Source: Dyella ginsengisoli LA-4
GTDB taxonomy: Bacteria > Pseudomonadota > Gammaproteobacteria > Xanthomonadales > Rhodanobacteraceae
Direction: 5' to 3'
DNA: 49,979 bases
NCBI RefSeq assembly: GCF_000334915.1
Contig: NZ_AMSF01000072.1
Coordinates: 1-49,979 of the forward strand
A program made the position numbers and the translations under genes. Numbering within the stretch: position 1 is the first letter of the stretch; each line of letters opens with the position of its first letter. Positions 31,105-39,717 of this stretch are shown one piece after another. The notes under the pieces were generated by a model. That model saw only the letters and a list, made by a program, of their open reading frames with translations. It did no database searches and was not told where the DNA came from.

Positions 31105-33213
31105 ATGGCCGCCGTTCCCGCCGCCATCCCGATTGCCGAACGCCCCTGGCTGCGTGAGCTGCTGGCCGGCGAGGCGCACGCCTGGCTGTTCGTCGGCAAG
31201 AGCGTGCTGGCGATCTACCTGGGCGCCTGGCTGGCGATGTGGCTGCAGCTGGAGCAGCCGTCGACCACCATGATCACGGTGGCGATCGTGATGCACCCGC
31301 ACAGCGGCATGGTGCTGGCCAAGAGCTTTTACCGCACGATCGGCACCCTGGTCGGCAGCCTGGTCGGCCTGGCGCTGATGTCGGCCTTCCCGCAGCAGCG
31401 CGAGCTGTTCCTGACCAGTCTGTCGCTGTGGGTGGCGCTGTGCGCCGGCGGCGCGCTGCGTTACCGCAACTTCATGGCCTACGGCTTCGTGCTGGCCGGC
31501 TACACCGCGGCGATCGTGGCGCTGCCGGCGATCGCCAATCCCTACGGCGTGTTCGACTCGGCGGTGATGCGGGTGAGCGAGGTGCTGCTCGGCATCGGCG
31601 TGTCGGCGCTGGTCAGCGAGCTGGTGCTGCCGGAGCGGCTGCGGCCGATCCTGCGCCGCGAGGCGCGCGCGCACTTCGCGAAATTCGTGGCGTTCCTGCG
31701 CAACAGCACCGCCGGGCGGATCCCGCGACAGGCGATGCAGGACGCCCAGCTCGCCTCGGTGCGTGCGGCGGTGCAGCTGGAGGACCTGCGCTCGTCGGTG
31801 ATCTTCGAGGATCCGGAAGTGCGCCTGCGCAGTCGCCGGATGCGCCTGCTCAACCAGCGCTACATGGCCGCGGCCACCAGCTTCCAGTCGCTGCACCACC
31901 TGATCAACCGCCTGCAGCGCGGCGGGCGCGAGGCCGCCGCCACCGCGCTGATCGCGCTCTACCGCCCGCTGGCGGCGGCGCTGACACCGCCGCCGGGGCA
32001 CGCCGACGATGACGATCTGCAGGTCCTGCCGCCGCAGCTCGACGCGTGCGCCCGGGCGCTGCCCGGGCGTGCCGCGGCGCTGCGCCAGGAGCTCAACGGT
32101 GCGGCCTGCCGCGAGTTCGACACCGGCGCGGCCCTGCTCGCCCGGCTGGTCGACGAACTGGCGATCTTCGTCACCACCGAGCACGCGCTGCGCATGGGCA
32201 TCCCGGTGAAGGGCGGCGTGGAGAAGGTGCACTTCAGCCGCTCCAGCGACCTGGCCAGCGTCGGCGTGGCGGTGTTGCGCACCTTCCTGACCATGTCCAC
32301 GCTCGGCGTGTTCTGGCTGGCCAGCGGCTGGACCTTCGGCGCCAACGCCATGCTGCTGGCGGCGATCTTCAGTGGCCTGATGGCGGCCTCGCCGAACCCG
32401 ATCGGTTCGGTGCTGCACACCCTGGTCGGCTACGCCGCCGGCATGCTCGGTGCGGCGATCACCGTGTTCGTGCTGATGCCCGGCGGCGACGGCTTCATCA
32501 TGCTGGTCGCCAGCACCCTGCCGCTGCTGCTGATCGGTCCCTACCTGTCCACACGCGACACGCTGCCGGGCGTGGGCGCCGGCTACACGCTGGGCTTCGT
32601 CTACATCCTGGCGCTGAAGAACCCGATGGTCTACGCGCCGGAGCACTTCTTCAACGACGCCATCGCGCAGCTCGCCGGCCTCGGCCTGTCCGGTGCCGCG
32701 TTCATGCTGTTGCCCGGGCTGTCCGGCACCGGTTGGCAGCGCCGCCGGCAATTGCGTCGATTGCGCGAGCTGGTCTGGACCGCAGCCACCGAGCCGCTGG
32801 ACGGCCTGCTATGGCGCTTCGAGAGCCGCAGCCGCGACCTGCTGCTGCAGGCGGTCGCCAACACCCGTCCGCGCAGCACCGAGTCGCGCACCCTGCTGGC
32901 CTGGTCGCTGGCAGTGCAGGAGACCGGTCGCGCGCTGATCGAGCTGCGCCGGGACGTCGCCGCCGGCGAGCCTCCGGTCACCGCACGCGACGCCTGCCAG
33001 CTCGCCGTGCAGGCGGTCGGCGCGCTCTACCGCGAGCCCGGCCTGCCGGCATGGGAAGCGGCCGACCGTGCGGTCGACACCGCCATCGCGCGGGCCCCCG
33101 GCCGCGCTCGCAACCACCTCCACCAGTTGCGCAGCGCGCTGCGCGACGACGAGTCGCCGCTGCTCGCCGCCGTGCATGCGATGCCCACGCAGGAGCCCGC
33201 CCATGCCTCGTGA
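31105..33213 (+). CDS. FUSC-family aromatic acid/fusaric acid efflux permease (AaeB-like)
   Basis: A 702-aa inner-membrane protein with two blocks of helices (about 25-165 and 385-540). They flank a cytoplasmic region, with a second soluble tail after 545, the layout of AaeB and FusC. It likely exports hydroxylated aromatic carboxylic acids with the MFP encoded two genes on. The DUF1656 gene overlaps its 3' end by 11 nt. Confidence 0.9.
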   Translation: MAAVPAAIPIAERPWLRELLAGEAHAWLFVGKSVLAIYLGAWLAMWLQLEQPSTTMITVAIVMHPHSGMVLAKSFYRTIGTLVGSLVGLALMSAFPQQRELFLTSLSLWVALCAGGALRYRNFMAYGFVLAGYTAAIVALPAIANPYGVFDSAVMRVSEVLLGIGVSALVSELVLPERLRPILRREARAHFAKFVAFLRNSTAGRIPRQAMQDAQLASVRAAVQLEDLRSSVIFEDPEVRLRSRRMRLLNQRYMAAATSFQSLHHLINRLQRGGREAAATALIALYRPLAAALTPPPGHADDDDLQVLPPQLDACARALPGRAAALRQELNGAACREFDTGAALLARLVDELAIFVTTEHALRMGIPVKGGVEKVHFSRSSDLASVGVAVLRTFLTMSTLGVFWLASGWTFGANAMLLAAIFSGLMAASPNPIGSVLHTLVGYAAGMLGAAITVFVLMPGGDGFIMLVASTLPLLLIGPYLSTRDTLPGVGAGYTLGFVYILALKNPMVYAPEHFFNDAIAQLAGLGLSGAAFMLLPGLSGTGWQRRRQLRRLRELVWTAATEPLDGLLWRFESRSRDLLLQAVANTRPRSTESRTLLAWSLAVQETGRALIELRRDVAAGEPPVTARDACQLAVQAVGALYREPGLPAWEAADRAVDTAIARAPGRARNHLHQLRSALRDDESPLLAAVHAMPTQEPAHAS

Positions 33214-33403
33214 AATCGCCTTCTACGGCACGCTGATGCCCGGCCTGTTGCCGGTGTTCGTCGGCTGCCTGCTGCTGATGGTGACGCTGGACCTGCTGCT
33301 CAGCCGGATCGGGCTGTACCGGCACGTCTGGCATGCCTCGCTGTTTCGTCTGGCCCTGTTCGTCTGCCTGTTCGGCGGCGCGGGGCTGCTGCTGGTCCGC
33401 TGA
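33203..33403 (+). CDS. DUF1656 small membrane protein (AaeX-like)
   Basis: A 66-aa protein with two hydrophobic helices (about 12-31 and 46-64) around LLSRIGLYRHVWHASLFRLA. AaeX/DUF1656 proteins regularly sit between the permease and membrane-fusion genes of aromatic-acid exporters. The start inside the FUSC gene gives tight coupling. Confidence 0.88.
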   Translation: MPREIAFYGTLMPGLLPVFVGCLLLMVTLDLLLSRIGLYRHVWHASLFRLALFVCLFGGAGLLLVR

Positions 33404-33414
33404 GTATCGCCGCC

Positions 33415-34443
33415 ATGAAAATCGCCCCCGCCCTGTTCCGCTTCGCCCTCACCTCCGTCGTCGTCGTGCTCGCGCTCGTGCTCGGCCACGCGCTGTGGAA
33501 GCACTACCTGTATGCGCCGTGGACCCGCGACGGTCGCGTGCGCGCCGAGGTGGTGCGCGTGGCGCCGGACGTGTCCGGGCTGGTCAGCGCGGTCGCCGTG
33601 CGCGACAACCAGTTCGTCCACAAGGGCGACGTGCTGTTCGTGGTCGACCCGGCGCGCTTCCGCAATGCGGTGGACCAGGCGCAGGCCAACCTTGCCGCCG
33701 CCGAGGCCGCCGCACGTGCGGCCGGCGCCAGCATCAGCGCCGCGGCGGCCGGCGCCGCCGCGCGCCATGCCGAGTACGAGATGTACGCGGCCCAGGCCGA
33801 ACGACGCCAACGCATCGGCAACGTGATCTCGCAGGAAGACCGCAACGACGCCGCCGCCACCGCCAGCGCGGCACGCGCCACCTGGCAGCAGGCGCAGGCC
33901 AGCGGCCACCAGGCCAGTGCCGCGAAGGAGCAGGCCGCGGCCGCGGTCGAGCAGGCACAGGTCGCGCTCGATCGGGCCGAGCTGGACCTGGCCCGTACCG
34001 AGGTGCGCGCGCCGGTCGACGGCTACGTCACCAACCTCGATCTGCGCGCGGGCGATTACGCCGCTGCCGGCGCTGCGCGGCTCGCTCTGCTCGACAGCCA
34101 CAGCTACTACGTCTACGGCTACTTCGAGGAGACCAAGCTGCCGCAGCTGCACGTGGGCGATCCGGTCGAGGTGCGCCTGATGGCCGGTGGCGCCGACCTG
34201 CCGGGCACCATCACCGGCATCGCCCGCGGGATCACCGACGCCGACAATCCTGCCGGGGCCGACGGCCTGGCCGACGTGAACCCCACCTTCAACTGGGTGC
34301 GCCTGGCCCAGCGCGTGCCGGTGCGCGTGGCGATCGATACCGACCACCTGCCATCCGGCACGGTGCTGTCCGCCGGCATGACCGCGACGCTGGTGGTGCA
34401 CCCGCGCCGCGACACCGGAGCCGCGCTGGCCGACGCGCGCTGA
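33415..34443 (+). CDS. HlyD-type membrane fusion protein (AaeA/EmrA-like)
   Basis: The 342-aa periplasmic adaptor has an N-terminal anchor (about 4-24). A biotinyl-lipoyl half follows (VRVAPDVSGLVSAVAVRDNQ), then a long Ala-rich coiled-coil hairpin (about 80-185), the second lipoyl half (VRAPVDGYVTNLDLRAGDY) and a beta-barrel. It should bridge the FUSC permease to an outer-membrane channel; no TolC homologue is encoded nearby. Confidence 0.93.
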   Translation: MKIAPALFRFALTSVVVVLALVLGHALWKHYLYAPWTRDGRVRAEVVRVAPDVSGLVSAVAVRDNQFVHKGDVLFVVDPARFRNAVDQAQANLAAAEAAARAAGASISAAAAGAAARHAEYEMYAAQAERRQRIGNVISQEDRNDAAATASAARATWQQAQASGHQASAAKEQAAAAVEQAQVALDRAELDLARTEVRAPVDGYVTNLDLRAGDYAAAGAARLALLDSHSYYVYGYFEETKLPQLHVGDPVEVRLMAGGADLPGTITGIARGITDADNPAGADGLADVNPTFNWVRLAQRVPVRVAIDTDHLPSGTVLSAGMTATLVVHPRRDTGAALADAR

Positions 34444-34544
34444 GCAGCCCTTTGGCGGGCCGGGATGGTGGCCTCGCCGATGGCATGTAAGGTTTTCCCC
34501 GCGGCGGTGGACTACCGGATAGCCACCCTGTTCAAGGAATGACC

Positions 34545-35285
34545 ATGTCGACCGCAGCATCCTCGGTTTCCCTGCCTCCTCCTTCCTCGCTGGCCCGCGC
34601 CGCAGGCTGGTATCGCGAGGGCTTTCGCCTGTGGCGGCGTGCGCCGTTCCGGCTGGTCGGGTTGAGTCTGGCCTGCATGGTCGCCGAGGTGCTGCTGCAA
34701 CTGGTGCCGCTGGCCGGCACCGTTCTCTCCAAGGCCGTGGTGCCGATGCTGGCGGTCGGCGTCTGGATCGGACTGGACCGGCTCGCGCGCGGCGAACCGC
34801 TGCGTTTCGCCTGCCTGCTGTCCGGTTGGCGCCATCCTCGCTGGCCCGCGCTGTGGGGGCTGAGCGCTGCCGTGGGGCTGATCGTGTTTGCCGTACAGGT
34901 GGCCGCGGCCGCAGCGGTGTACGGCCCGGCGGTCTGGGATGCCGTCGTGCTCGGCCACCTGCTGCATCACCCCGCATTGCAGACGCGCCGAATGGAGTTC
35001 GTGCTGCTGCTGCCCGGACTGGTGCCCGCGACGTTGTTGACGCTGGCGCCGCCGCTGTTCCTGTTCCGAGGCGAGGGTGTGTTGGCGGCGCTGGCCGGAA
35101 GCCTGCGGCGGGTGGCGGCGCACGCTGTGGCCTTCACGCTGGCGCTGCTGCCGCAGCTTGTGCTGTTCGCCGTGGCCCTGTCCTCCCCGTGGGCGATGCC
35201 GCTGCTGCTTCTGCTGATGCCGCTCGGCACCCTGCTGGCCTACGCCGCCTGGCGCGACCTGGCCGGTGCGCCGCCGGCAGGCTGA
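34545..35285 (+). CDS. BPSS1780-like membrane protein
   Basis: The 246-aa protein has five or six hydrophobic segments. An N-terminal GWYREGFRLWRRAPFRLVGLSL is split across residues 20-42, the pattern of BPSS1780-family membrane proteins. AAGGA before ATG 34545 fixes the start over 34539. It lies 6 nt upstream of the ECF sigma gene and is probably co-transcribed. The function is unknown. Confidence 0.8.
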   Translation: MSTAASSVSLPPPSSLARAAGWYREGFRLWRRAPFRLVGLSLACMVAEVLLQLVPLAGTVLSKAVVPMLAVGVWIGLDRLARGEPLRFACLLSGWRHPRWPALWGLSAAVGLIVFAVQVAAAAAVYGPAVWDAVVLGHLLHHPALQTRRMEFVLLLPGLVPATLLTLAPPLFLFRGEGVLAALAGSLRRVAAHAVAFTLALLPQLVLFAVALSSPWAMPLLLLLMPLGTLLAYAAWRDLAGAPPAG

Positions 35286-35291
35286 GGCGGC

Positions 35292-35789
35292 GTGGGCGCA
35301 CGCAATCGGTTCGCCGAAGTGCTCCAGGCCCACGGCGGCCTGATGTCGCGCATCGCAGCCAGCTACGAGGCCGATCCAGCGCTGCGCGACGACCTGCTGC
35401 AGGAGATCGCGCTGGCCCTGTGGCGAGCGTTGCCGGGCTGGCGCGGCGAGGCCGGCCTGCGCACCTTCGTGGCGCGGATCGCGCACAACCGCGGTGCCAG
35501 CCACGTATTGGGCGAGCAGCGCCAGCCGCGTCCGGGAGCGTTGCCGGAGGACCTGCCGGACCCCGGCATCGCGCCGGAGCAGCACGCCCATGCCCGGCAG
35601 GAAGGCGCCCGCCTGCAGGCGGCGGTACGCGCGCTGCCGCTGGCGTTGCGACAGGCGGTGACGCTGGCGCTGGAGGGCTTCAGCCATGCGGAGATCGCCG
35701 ATGCGCTGGGTATCCGGGTCAATGCCGTCGACGTGCGACTGAGCCGGGCGCGCCAGGCGCTGCGCGAACAGCTGGGAGAGTCGGCATGA
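35292..35789 (+). CDS. ECF-type RNA polymerase sigma factor
   Basis: A 165-aa sigma factor with region 2 (DLLQEIALALWRALPGW, LRTFVARIAHNRG) and region 4 (ALPLALRQAVTLALEGFSHAEIADALG, then NAVDVRLSRARQAL). The GTG start is used because it gives the expected N-terminus, MGARNRFAEVLQAHG. The next gene overlaps by ATGA, a hallmark of sigma/anti-sigma pairs. Confidence 0.92.
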   Translation: MGARNRFAEVLQAHGGLMSRIAASYEADPALRDDLLQEIALALWRALPGWRGEAGLRTFVARIAHNRGASHVLGEQRQPRPGALPEDLPDPGIAPEQHAHARQEGARLQAAVRALPLALRQAVTLALEGFSHAEIADALGIRVNAVDVRLSRARQALREQLGESA

Positions 35790-36379
35790 GCACGCATGAC
35801 GAGTGGAGCGACTGGGCCGCGCAGTGGCGCACCCAGCCGGTGGTGGACATCGAGCGCCTTCGCCGCCGTACGCTGGCCAAGCGGTGGCGGATGCTGGCGA
35901 TGGTGGTGTTCGAAACCGTCACGGCGATCGGGGCGCTGGTCCAGACCGGCTGGCTGTTCGCCCACCCGGGGCTGGGGCTGCGCTGGAAGCTGTTTGCCAC
36001 CGGCGGCACGGTGCTGGTGGTGGTGATGTGGTCGATCACCCTGTGGTTGCGCCGGGGCACGTGGCGGGCTGCCGGCTCTCGCGTGGCCGAACTCCTGCGG
36101 CTCGACGCGCGCCGCGCGCGGGCCGGCATCCGTCTGGCGCAGGCGCAGCTGTGGGGGTTTGCCGCGCTGCTGGTGGGCGTCGCGGTGCTGGCCTGGCCGT
36201 CCCTGCAACCCTCGGCGTGGATGCACGATGCCGCCCTGCGCCGGCTGCTGCTGGTGCAGATCGGCGCCAATGCGCCGATCGTGCTCGGCGGCGTGATCTT
36301 CTGCCTCTGGTACATCCGCCGCCAGCGCCGTCGGCTGGCGAGGATCGCGCAGCTGAAGGCGGAACTCGGGATGGTCTGA
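35786..36379 (+). CDS. four-helix membrane partner (putative anti-sigma factor)
   Basis: The 197-aa protein has a soluble N-terminus with Trp-rich DEWSDWAAQWRTQPVVD and a basic RRRTLAKRWRM. Four hydrophobic helices follow (about 36-56, 68-87, 121-141, 157-177) and a basic tail. It lacks the zinc-binding HxxxCxxC motif of classical anti-sigma domains. Coupling to the sigma gene by ATGA argues that it restrains it. The role is inferred from context. Confidence 0.75.
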   Translation: MSTHDEWSDWAAQWRTQPVVDIERLRRRTLAKRWRMLAMVVFETVTAIGALVQTGWLFAHPGLGLRWKLFATGGTVLVVVMWSITLWLRRGTWRAAGSRVAELLRLDARRARAGIRLAQAQLWGFAALLVGVAVLAWPSLQPSAWMHDAALRRLLLVQIGANAPIVLGGVIFCLWYIRRQRRRLARIAQLKAELGMV

Positions 36380-36475
36380 TCGACGCAGGCCTGAACGCAT
36401 CGCCTTTTCCTGCGACGGCGTTCCCGGCATGCTCGCCACTTTGTGACGACGCCGGGGGCGCGATCCTTGTCCGCG

Positions 36476-37876
36476 ATGAAACGACTGACCCGACTTCCCG
36501 GCCGCGTGGTGCGACGGCTGCTGCCGTTCGGCCGCGCCGCGCGCCTGCAGGCGCGGCTGGACGGCATGCCGGCGTTCGCGGTACCGGCCGCGGCGATCGA
36601 GACGCTGGACGGCCCGGCGGCCTGCCGCGAGCGGCTGCTGGCGGCGATCGCCGCGGCCGAGCGGCGCATCGTGATCGTGGCGCTGTACCTGGAGGACGAC
36701 GAGGGCGGTCGCGAGGTGCTGGAGGCGCTGTATGCGGCCAAGGCGCGCCGGCCGGCGCTGGAGATCAGCGTGTTCGTCGACTGGCACCGCGCCCAGCGCG
36801 GCCTGATCGGCAAGGCGCGCAGCGAGGGCAACGCCGGCATGTACCGCGCCTGGGCACGCGAGCGCGGCGACGGCGTGGCGATCTACGGCGTGCCGGTGCA
36901 GAACCGCGAGCTGTTCGGCGTGCTGCACCTGAAGGGCATGGTGATCGACGACACCGTGCTGTACTCCGGCGCCAGCCTCAACAACGTCTATCTGTGCCGC
37001 CACGACCGCTACCGGCTGGACCGCTACCACCTGCTGCGCCACGCGCCGCTGGCCGACGCGATGGCCGGCTTCGTGCAGCGGCATTTCCTCGGTCAGCCGG
37101 CGGTGCCGCGCCTGAACGTGCCGGAGGTGCCGACCACCGCCAGCCTGCTGCCGGCGATCCGCGCGCTGCGCCAGGAACTGGCCGGGGCGCGCTACGAGGT
37201 GCCGGACGAGCCGGCGGGCGAGGGTGCCGTGGCGGTGACGCCGCTAGCCGGTTTCGGTCGCGCCGACAACGCACTCAACGACACCCTGCTGGCGCTGCTG
37301 GCCGGCGCGCGCGAGCGGGTGGTACTGCTCACCCCGTACTTCAACCTGCCGCGGCCGGTGCGCGCAGCGATCGGCCAGCTGCTGCGGCGCGGCTGCACGG
37401 TGGAGATCATGGTCGGCGACAAGGTCGCCAACGATTTCTACATCCCGCCGGAGCAGCCGTTCCGCACCATCGGCGTGCTGCCCTACCTCTACGAGGCCAA
37501 CCTGCGCCGCTTCGCCCGCCGCCACCAGAAGCACCTGGCCCGCGGCCAGCTGGTGCTGCACCTGTGGAAGCACGCCGGCAACAGCTACCACCTCAAGGGG
37601 CTGTTCATCGACGACGACGTGGCGGTGCTGACCGGCAACAACCTCAATCCGCGCGCCTGGGCGCTGGACCTGGAGAACGCCCTGGTGCTGCGCGATCCGC
37701 ACGGCCTGCTGCGCGACCAGCACGAGACCGAGTGGGCGGCGCTGCGCGCGCATGCCAGCCGCGTGCAGGACTATCACGCGCTGGAGACCTCGCGGCACTA
37801 CCCCCCACCGGTGCGCAAGCTGCTGCGTCGGCTGAGCCGGGTGCGGCTGGACCGGCTGGTCAACCGGCTGCTGTAG
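36476..37876 (+). CDS. pssA: CDP-diacylglycerol--serine O-phosphatidyltransferase (PLD-type)
   Basis: PssA makes phosphatidylserine, the precursor of phosphatidylethanolamine. The 466-aa protein matches the E. coli enzyme throughout: IVIVALYLEDDEGGREVLEALY (split), VDWHRAQRGLIG, VLHLKGMVIDDTVLYSGASL (first HxK), TPYFNLP, GDKVANDFYIP, and YHLKGLFIDDD with NNLNPRAWALDLENAL (second HxK). These specific blocks argue for PssA over cardiolipin synthase, which also uses PLD domains. MKRLTRLPGR is the chosen start; GTG 36443 is possible. Confidence 0.95.
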   Translation: MKRLTRLPGRVVRRLLPFGRAARLQARLDGMPAFAVPAAAIETLDGPAACRERLLAAIAAAERRIVIVALYLEDDEGGREVLEALYAAKARRPALEISVFVDWHRAQRGLIGKARSEGNAGMYRAWARERGDGVAIYGVPVQNRELFGVLHLKGMVIDDTVLYSGASLNNVYLCRHDRYRLDRYHLLRHAPLADAMAGFVQRHFLGQPAVPRLNVPEVPTTASLLPAIRALRQELAGARYEVPDEPAGEGAVAVTPLAGFGRADNALNDTLLALLAGARERVVLLTPYFNLPRPVRAAIGQLLRRGCTVEIMVGDKVANDFYIPPEQPFRTIGVLPYLYEANLRRFARRHQKHLARGQLVLHLWKHAGNSYHLKGLFIDDDVAVLTGNNLNPRAWALDLENALVLRDPHGLLRDQHETEWAALRAHASRVQDYHALETSRHYPPPVRKLLRRLSRVRLDRLVNRLL

Positions 37877-37882
37877 CGGCGC

Positions 37883-38485
37883 TCACGCCGAGGTGGCCAG
37901 CCGGCTCAGCCGCATCGCCAGCCAGCGCTGCACGTCCGGCCATTCGCCGGCCAGTACCGAATAGCACACCGTGTCGCGCAGGCTGCCGTCCGGGCGGCGC
38001 TTGTGGGCGCGCAGGACGCCGTCGCGATGGGCGCCCAGGCGCTCGATCGCGCGCTGCGAGTCGAGGTTGCGGTGGTCGGTGTGGAACTCCACCGCCACGC
38101 AGCCTAGCCGCTCGAACGCGTGGCCCAGCAGCAGGCGCTTGCACGCCGTGTTGAGGTGGCTCTTCTGCCAGCGCTTCGCGTACCAGGTGTAGCCGATCGC
38201 CACGCGCGGCAGCGCCGGATCGAAGTCGTAATAGCGGGTGGAGCCGACGATCTCGCCGTAGCGCTTTTCGCGCACGGCGAACGGCAGCATCCGGCCGGTG
38301 GCCTGGCCGGCCAGCGCCGCGGCGATGTAGTCGCTGGAGGTGCCCGGTGGCGGTGCGCTGGTGAACCACAGCTTCCACAGCTCGCCATCGGCGGCCGCGG
38401 CCTCAAGCGCGGGAGCGTGATCGGCGTGCAGGGGTTCGAGCAGGACGTGGTCGTCTTCCAGGTGGACCGGGGCGAGCGTCGTCAT
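37883..38485 (-). CDS. GNAT N-acetyltransferase (RimJ/RimL-like)
   Basis: The 200-aa protein has the acetyl-CoA-binding pattern in ERLGAHRDGVLRAHKRR and the N-terminal VHLEDDHVLLEPLHADHA of RimJ/RimL-type enzymes. VAIGYTWYAKRWQKSHLNT is the central motif. The substrate cannot be told. It lies 7 nt after the YdcH-like gene on the same strand and converges on pssA with 6 nt between stops. Confidence 0.85.
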   Translation of the reverse strand: MTTLAPVHLEDDHVLLEPLHADHAPALEAAAADGELWKLWFTSAPPPGTSSDYIAAALAGQATGRMLPFAVREKRYGEIVGSTRYYDFDPALPRVAIGYTWYAKRWQKSHLNTACKRLLLGHAFERLGCVAVEFHTDHRNLDSQRAIERLGAHRDGVLRAHKRRPDGSLRDTVCYSVLAGEWPDVQRWLAMRLSRLATSA

Positions 38486-38492
38486 GCGGGGC

Positions 38493-38699
38493 TCAGGCGT
38501 CGAGGTCGGGGATCAGCTTGCTCTCAAGCCGCGCGATGGCGTCCTTGAGCAGCAGCTTGCGCTTCTTCATGCGGGTGACCTGCAGCTCGTCACGGAAGCC
38601 GGTTGCCTGCAGATGGGTCACCAGCGCGTCCAGCTCGCGGTGCTCCCGGCGCAGTTCGAACAGGGTCTGGGCGATCGAGGGTTGATCCGGTTCCGTCAT
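38493..38699 (-). CDS. YdcH/DUF465 small coiled-coil protein
   Basis: A 68-aa helical protein with the DUF465 pattern: [38 protein letters not shown], split across residues 18-55, rich in charged heptads. The start at 38699 follows family length; the longer in-frame reading is Arg-rich and unlike the family. The role of this family is not established. Confidence 0.88.
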   Translation of the reverse strand: MTEPDQPSIAQTLFELRREHRELDALVTHLQATGFRDELQVTRMKKRKLLLKDAIARLESKLIPDLDA

Positions 38700-38796
38700 G
38701 GCACGCGCACGAGGAGGTAGGCGCGCAGTGTACGCCTCCGGCCCGGTGCCGGTCAGCGGGCTACAATGTCGCGCTTCCAATCCGGTTCACGCCCCG

Positions 38797-39678
38797 ATGT
38801 CCGCCACTCCCGAATCTTCCCGCAAGCAGGCCTACGAGGCTGGCAAGCTGGCCAAGCGCCTGCGCCACCAGGTCGGCCAGGCGATCGCCGACTTCAACAT
38901 GATCGAGGACGGCGACAAGGTGATGGTGTGCCTGTCCGGCGGCAAGGACTCCTACACCCTGCTCGACATCCTGCTGTCGCTCAAGGCGAAGGCGCCGGTG
39001 CACTTCGAGCTGATCGCGGTGAACCTGGACCAGAAGCAGCCGGACTTCCCCGAGCACGTGCTGCCGGACTACCTCACCGCGCGTGGCGTGCCGTTCCACA
39101 TCATCGAGCAGGACACCTACAGCACGGTCACCCGGGTGATTCCCGCCGGCAAGACCATGTGCAGCCTGTGTTCGCGCCTGCGCCGCGGTGCGCTGTACTC
39201 GTGGGCGGCCGAGAACGGCATCACCAAGATCGCGCTGGGCCACCACCGCGACGACATCCTCGCCACGTTCTTCCTCAACCTGTTCCACCACGCCAGCCTG
39301 AAGGCGATGCCGCCGAAGCTGCGCTCGGACGACGGCCGCCACGTGGTGATCCGCCCGCTGGCCTACTGCAGGGAGAGCGACATCGCCGAATACGCGGCCC
39401 AGCGCGAATTCCCGATCATCCCGTGCAACCTGTGCGGCTCGCAGGAAAACCTGCAGCGCAAGCAGGTCGGGCTGATGATGGCCGAGTGGGAACGCCAGTT
39501 CCCCGGCCGTGCCGAGACCATGTTCCGCGCGCTGGGCAACGTGGCGCCCTCGCAGCTGGCCGACCGCACGCTGTTCGACTTCGCCTCGCTCGGATCGCGC
39601 GAGGGTACGACGCGGGCCGATGCACACGGCTGGCTGGCCGGGTATGCTGGCGAACCCGCCACGGATGATGCGGTTTAG
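38797..39678 (+). CDS. ttcA: tRNA 2-thiocytidine(32) synthetase TtcA
   Basis: TtcA thiolates C32 of tRNAs using ATP and an iron-sulfur cluster. The 293-aa protein has the PP-loop LSGGKDS and two CxxC motifs (CSLC and CNLC) that hold the cluster, with [15 protein letters not shown] between. [11 protein letters not shown] is chosen as start because the 99-nt upstream extension lies across the intergenic region and is not conserved-looking. Confidence 0.97.
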   Translation: MSATPESSRKQAYEAGKLAKRLRHQVGQAIADFNMIEDGDKVMVCLSGGKDSYTLLDILLSLKAKAPVHFELIAVNLDQKQPDFPEHVLPDYLTARGVPFHIIEQDTYSTVTRVIPAGKTMCSLCSRLRRGALYSWAAENGITKIALGHHRDDILATFFLNLFHHASLKAMPPKLRSDDGRHVVIRPLAYCRESDIAEYAAQREFPIIPCNLCGSQENLQRKQVGLMMAEWERQFPGRAETMFRALGNVAPSQLADRTLFDFASLGSREGTTRADAHGWLAGYAGEPATDDAV

Positions 39679-39717
39679 ACGTCCATACTTCCAATTTCCA
39701 CCTTTTCGAGTACCGAC

